DNA of 64,000 nt, from NCBI GenBank assembly GCA_028583405.1, contig CM053258.1, positions 4,975,238-5,039,237 of the forward strand, read 5' to 3'. The notes under the pieces are model-generated. The model made no database searches. It was not told where the DNA came from and saw only the letters and a list, made by a program, of their open reading frames with translations. Position numbers and translations under genes: made by a program. Position 1 is the first letter of the stretch; each line of letters starts with the position of its first letter. Of the stretch, positions 63,881 through 64,000 are shown one piece after another. This stretch comes from Pogonophryne albipinna (lineage: Eukaryota; Chordata; Actinopteri; Perciformes; Artedidraconidae).

Positions 63881-64000
63881 GTTAGTTTCCCTGGTGTGTC
63901 TTATTACCCGATTGTGTTCACCTGGTGTCCTTGTGTTTTCTCCTCCCTCCTCACCTGTGTCTTGTTTGTATGATTAGTCTTGTGTGTATTTAAGTTCTGG

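Overview
The window is teleost fish genomic DNA. The genes are spliced with GT/AG introns, and the flanks are dense in (TG)n/(AC)n microsatellites and fish-type hAT elements, TTAA-flanked MITEs and LINE tails. The gene order from 37 kb onward, arhgap11a - scg5 - grem1 -> <- fmn1, is the order I know from human 15q13.3. A cardiac-type alpha-actin (actc1; 15q14 in human) lies directly upstream.

Layout. 1-6.9 kb: no gene, mostly transposons, including a complete hAT copy with an 8-bp target duplication (1690-3057) and a 1533-bp TIR element (3400-4932) that recurs almost unchanged at 16989-18521. 6.9-7.8 kb: one exon of a plasma-membrane Ca-ATPase (PMCA) followed by two unrecognised Cys-rich exons; probably a broken or chimeric locus. 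10.0-12.5 kb (minus): an intronless coiled-coil ORF with 252-bp (84-residue) repeats in an A-B-A-B order, interrupted near its end by one in-frame TAG. 13-19.6 kb: mobile-element debris. 19.65-26.28 kb (minus): a complete 18-exon ak7 (690 aa). 26.3-30.4 kb: intergenic, with an X-box-like site, a tiny spliced ORF candidate and two perfect CArG boxes. 30.4-35.8 kb: complete actc1 (377 aa). 37.2-40.7 kb: short arhgap11a-like RhoGAP gene (378 aa). 41.4-44.5 kb: scg5/7B2 (223 aa). 44.7-46.0 kb: grem1 (174 aa, one coding exon). 46.36-62.13 kb (minus): the 3' thirteen coding exons of fmn1 (FH1, FH2, tail); its 5' part lies beyond 64 kb. 62.1-64 kb: fmn1 upstream intron with repeats.

The genes do not form one pathway. 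AK7 is a ciliary adenylate kinase, ACTC1 a sarcomeric actin, ARHGAP11A a Rho GTPase-activating protein, SCG5 the PC2 chaperone/inhibitor, Gremlin-1 a secreted BMP antagonist and Formin-1 an actin nucleator. The grem1-fmn1 pair is a known regulatory landscape in tetrapods, where grem1 limb enhancers lie in and around fmn1; here the two genes also converge, with candidate poly(A) signals under 50 bp apart.

All exon models were made by eye from splice consensus, phase continuity and remembered family sequences. Every multi-exon model reported as complete keeps phase throughout. No database search was possible. The most unusual items are the dimeric coiled-coil repeat gene with its single in-frame TAG, the three-level nested transposon stack in an fmn1 intron, the paired 1533-bp element with its inverted neighbour segment, and the group of different MITE families that share TTAAAGG-type ends.
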